Part shown: positions 62,801 to 64,000 of the stretch, piece after piece | Layout: each line of letters starts with the position of its first letter | Numbering within the stretch: the first letter of the stretch is position 1 | NCBI RefSeq assembly: GCF_033239625.1 | Contig: NZ_BTCK01000026.1 | Coordinates: forward strand, 1 to 64,000 | Direction: 5' to 3' | DNA length: 64,000 nt | Source: Paenibacillus_T sp033239625 | Lineage (GTDB): Bacteria > Bacillota > Bacilli > Paenibacillales > Paenibacillaceae | Program-made: the position numbers and the translations under genes | Notes under the pieces: generated by a model | What the model was told of the DNA's origin: nothing | What the model saw: the letters and a program-made list of their open reading frames with translations, nothing else | Database searches by the model: none

Positions 62801-63535
62801 ATCGTCAGCAGCCAGTTCAGCAACAATCGGAAAGCAGGGATTTTTGCTTCTGGACAATCCAAGGTATCGGCTGTCGGCTGCATTTGCTTAGAGAACCAAG
62901 TCGGAATCGGATTCGAAGGCCAGTCCAACGGCATTGTGAAACAATGTACAACGGATCAGAATCGAACAACGGGAATCGGATTCACCGGGCGTTCTACGGG
63001 CAAAGCGGACACCAACTTTGCAAGGCATAACGGAGACAGCGGTCTATCCCTCATAGGTGAAGCTGCGGTCGAGCTATTATCGAATGAATGCAGACACAAT
63101 GCATTTGCCGGTATTTATACGACGGATGAGTCGAAGGGGACATTAACATCTAATCACTGCAGCCTGAACCTCGTAGGGATAAGCGTAGCAGGTAAAGCGT
63201 CGCCGTCCATTAAACATAATGAATGCTACAGCAATAGCTATCATGGGATTTTCTACAGTGAAGAAGCAAACGGAACAGTTGCAGACAACAAGTGTTACGA
63301 TAACGAGATGAATGGAATATACGTTTCAGGGCGCAGTAACCCTACGCTCAAGAAGAATGAACTGAGGAACAACAAGAATAGCGGGATTGCAGCCGATTCG
63401 GAGTCCAAGCCGATCATCAGCTACAACGTAATGATGAACAATGTTGGCTACGGCATACAGATTGACGACCAGGCTGTCCCTGAGATTCATAGCAATAAGT
63501 ATGACGGCAATAAATGCGGCGATGTCTCGCGATAG
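59816..63535 (+). CDS. Membrane-anchored dynamin-like GTPase fused to a right-handed beta-helix
   Basis: A 1239-aa protein. A TM segment at ~7-26 (SIILAVLVLIAIVILGAWLI) is followed by basic residues. The GTPase has G1 GLFNSGKS at 127-134, G2 IPATAV, G3 DTPG at 223-226 and G4-like NFID at 280-283. A coiled coil runs from about 355 to 640. From ~665 to the end are some 24 short beta-helix (PbH1/NosD-like) turns with N-x(1,2)-C and GI(Y/F/G) patterns, e.g. NRCEANRTGIYVEE and NECRHNAFAGIYTTD. No GTPase-type hydrophobic paddle is seen. GGAGGAAA precedes the ATG. The helix may bind sugar, cell wall or a partner. Confidence 0.88.
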   Translation: MAVQPSIILAVLVLIAIVILGAWLISRRTRRKENAGTKPVQRSGTSNMEIGVQRRKQEELVRLLPNPRQEHSLPDYLPQLSADRVIQSSMERMANMLQPYESLQEHAVKLQQIAEDAAKPLLLVVMGLFNSGKSSFINELIGMKGFLRTDDIPATAVITMLSYGKDREVVAHLLDGTQQAYPYDKLHALSSEGDDEVRKLRDAIDYLEVKLPVELLKKVTVVDTPGLNSDNEHHTKAAERFMERADQVIWLFSYEQAASRVELSKLSQLAAQWKPIGVVNFIDEHDPEEGTLDSFLTQVKRRLGGSISRLEAISTLQASQARMSGDAALRSRSGWTALERALQEELHDKAAMKKGVRQLSRIHEAITNLQSHINTEQAAYVKAYELIHDQKKAIETLENNRSKVQQIHYNWLEMKEDTALHALESNYPLPGLVNDHLKLNKQIEMLIDVLKVLDQEYTEIQRHSKNNQQNIDRHNSASEVLSKDFAEYNKSGMFGGRPLLDWDGKLKALNKRSAELDEKANQLNARAEELHTKHQLFLTRLRRNEQEGYELSRLVMAKAEESLAEFNKLLDNQEAMQAEAIEQENQLYWINSAHSMLQSLMSWELGALSAMLKQSAIGSTDTSITMMAERGLSGLHQIEQQLLHHEVITQQREAAPAVQLVDDQSEAVGVDLKSLLASLSEQEELLLEDKVYTINETILLDRSIKLRGSANGTIILAGGQLDALIRVRGENELTVESIRFDLRGSRAAVVLEGGKAVFRHCTFGGADRSTGEQDAQGGSGAALLFQGFSNGLVEGCYFVNNHIGTAWEDQSKGTIKGSRFWLNGDGVYAVGKIELTLEGNEIVRSERNGVVGKGESRISILGNRCEANRTGIYVEEGAGGYIAANDCSLNYVAGIHYDTTGQLIVEHNRCTYNGLGGIAHDAASYAEIASNECSNQMRDGIYVGGTGSVMLTANRCDHNTGCGIGVDESIKVDVRENRCDHNNYGIFVNEGSQADIVSSQFSNNRKAGIFASGQSKVSAVGCICLENQVGIGFEGQSNGIVKQCTTDQNRTTGIGFTGRSTGKADTNFARHNGDSGLSLIGEAAVELLSNECRHNAFAGIYTTDESKGTLTSNHCSLNLVGISVAGKASPSIKHNECYSNSYHGIFYSEEANGTVADNKCYDNEMNGIYVSGRSNPTLKKNELRNNKNSGIAADSESKPIISYNVMMNNVGYGIQIDDQAVPEIHSNKYDGNKCGDVSR

Positions 63536-63564
63536 AGGATTGACCATTATCATGTGGTTGAATG

Positions 63565-63617
63565 AAGCAAAGAGCTTCTTGCTGTCACTTGAAGTGACGC
63601 GGAAGCTCTTTGTGCTT
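63565..63617 (+). terminator. Intrinsic-type hairpin ending the dynamin operon
   Basis: AAGCAAAGAGCTTC and GTCACTT pair with AAGTGAC and GAAGCTCTTTGTGCTT across small internal loops. The T-run is weak, so the termination strength is uncertain. Confidence 0.65.
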
Positions 63618-63647
63618 GTAACGACTCGTATGCAGTCGTCACTGCGA

Positions 63648-64000
63648 TTAGACATGGCTAATCTCCCTCATTTTCTTAAAGAACCACAGATAGTAACCGT
63701 ATGAAATTAATAATGTGATCAGTATTGTGATAAAGCTCCAATACCATGACCAATGAATGTACTTAATCAGCTCCGTGTTTTTCTCAAGCAGAACCTCCAC
63801 AATCGTCATCAGTGCCGGGAAAGATAGGATATATACAGCCTTGATGAACCAGTTCTTACGGGTAGGGAAGTTCGTATTAAATATTGCACTTATGGACGGG
63901 AAAACGAAGAACTCGAACGTAAAGCTGGCCTTGTACACATTGTTGAGGAAACCAACAGGATATTCGATTAGCTTACCTTCAGCGACGAGCGTGCCAAATA
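63648..64000 (-). CDS. Membrane protein, 5' part outside the window
   Basis: At least 117 residues of a membrane protein enter from the right edge and stop at 63648. Two to three hydrophobic helices are visible (AVYILSFPALMTIVEVLL, WSFITILITLLISYGYYL), with a short basic C-terminus. The frame is open to base 64000, so the GTG at 63938 is not the start. It resembles CBO0543-type small membrane proteins by texture only. Confidence 0.5.
   Translation of the reverse strand, partial: FGTLVAEGKLIEYPVGFLNNVYKASFTFEFFVFPSISAIFNTNFPTRKNWFIKAVYILSFPALMTIVEVLLEKNTELIKYIHWSWYWSFITILITLLISYGYYLWFFKKMREISHV

Overview
The window reads as chromosomal DNA of a low-to-mid GC Gram-positive bacterium, most likely Paenibacillaceae (Paenibacillus or a close relative). 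This is an inference from the PyrR-attenuated pyr operon, the strong AGGAGG-type ribosome binding sites, the SLH-domain protein, the small alarmone synthetase and the lipoprotein-rich ABC modules. No rRNA or other decisive marker is present.

Layout. (1) 1-205: four degenerate ~51-bp palindromic repeats. (2) 458-9594: pyrimidine operon pyrR-pyrB-pyrC-carA-carB-pyrF-pyrE, with a sigma-A promoter, a PyrR-binding leader and an attenuator. It lacks pyrK, pyrD and pyrP. (3) 9744-11465: a methyl-accepting chemotaxis protein. (4) 11774-19117: a five-gene MacB/FtsX-type transporter operon (ATPase, lipoprotein adaptor, large permease, second ATPase with an AbrB-like tail) that ends in a solute-binding lipoprotein. 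(5) 19456-19639: tRNA-CAU and tRNA-Leu(UAA).

(6) 19578-50453: an AT-richer integrated element of about 30.9 kb, bounded by a perfect 59-bp direct repeat of the tRNA-Leu 3' half. It carries a tyrosine integrase beside the intact tRNA, a frameshifted excisionase and almost nothing recognisable for conjugation or virion formation. Its cargo looks like a dense defence/conflict island: an LRAT-fold protein, a RadC-like protein with a structured leader, HNH-NUDIX and NUDIX proteins, a nuclease-helicase (DUF2075), McrBC, a Septu-like ATPase/HNH pair, an ABC-3C system (SMEK, middle component, DUF2326 ATPase), a PTH2-like protein, a cREC receiver with a Vsr-like nuclease, an Mrr-like nuclease, and a protein with ten zinc-ribbon repeats around a Vsr-like nuclease. 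Decayed genes (xis, yolD) and fragments lie between them.

(7) 50454-64000: chromosomal genes again. These are a lipoprotein, a small (p)ppGpp synthetase, uracil-DNA glycosylase, an SLH/PrcB-like protein, an L,D-transpeptidase, a small His-rich protein, and then an overlapping three-gene operon (56113-63535) of dynamin-like GTPases. The third GTPase is anchored by an N-terminal membrane segment and fused to a right-handed beta-helix of roughly 570 residues. This trio is the strongest candidate in the window for an undescribed membrane-remodelling or membrane-protection system. The window ends inside a membrane-protein gene on the minus strand.
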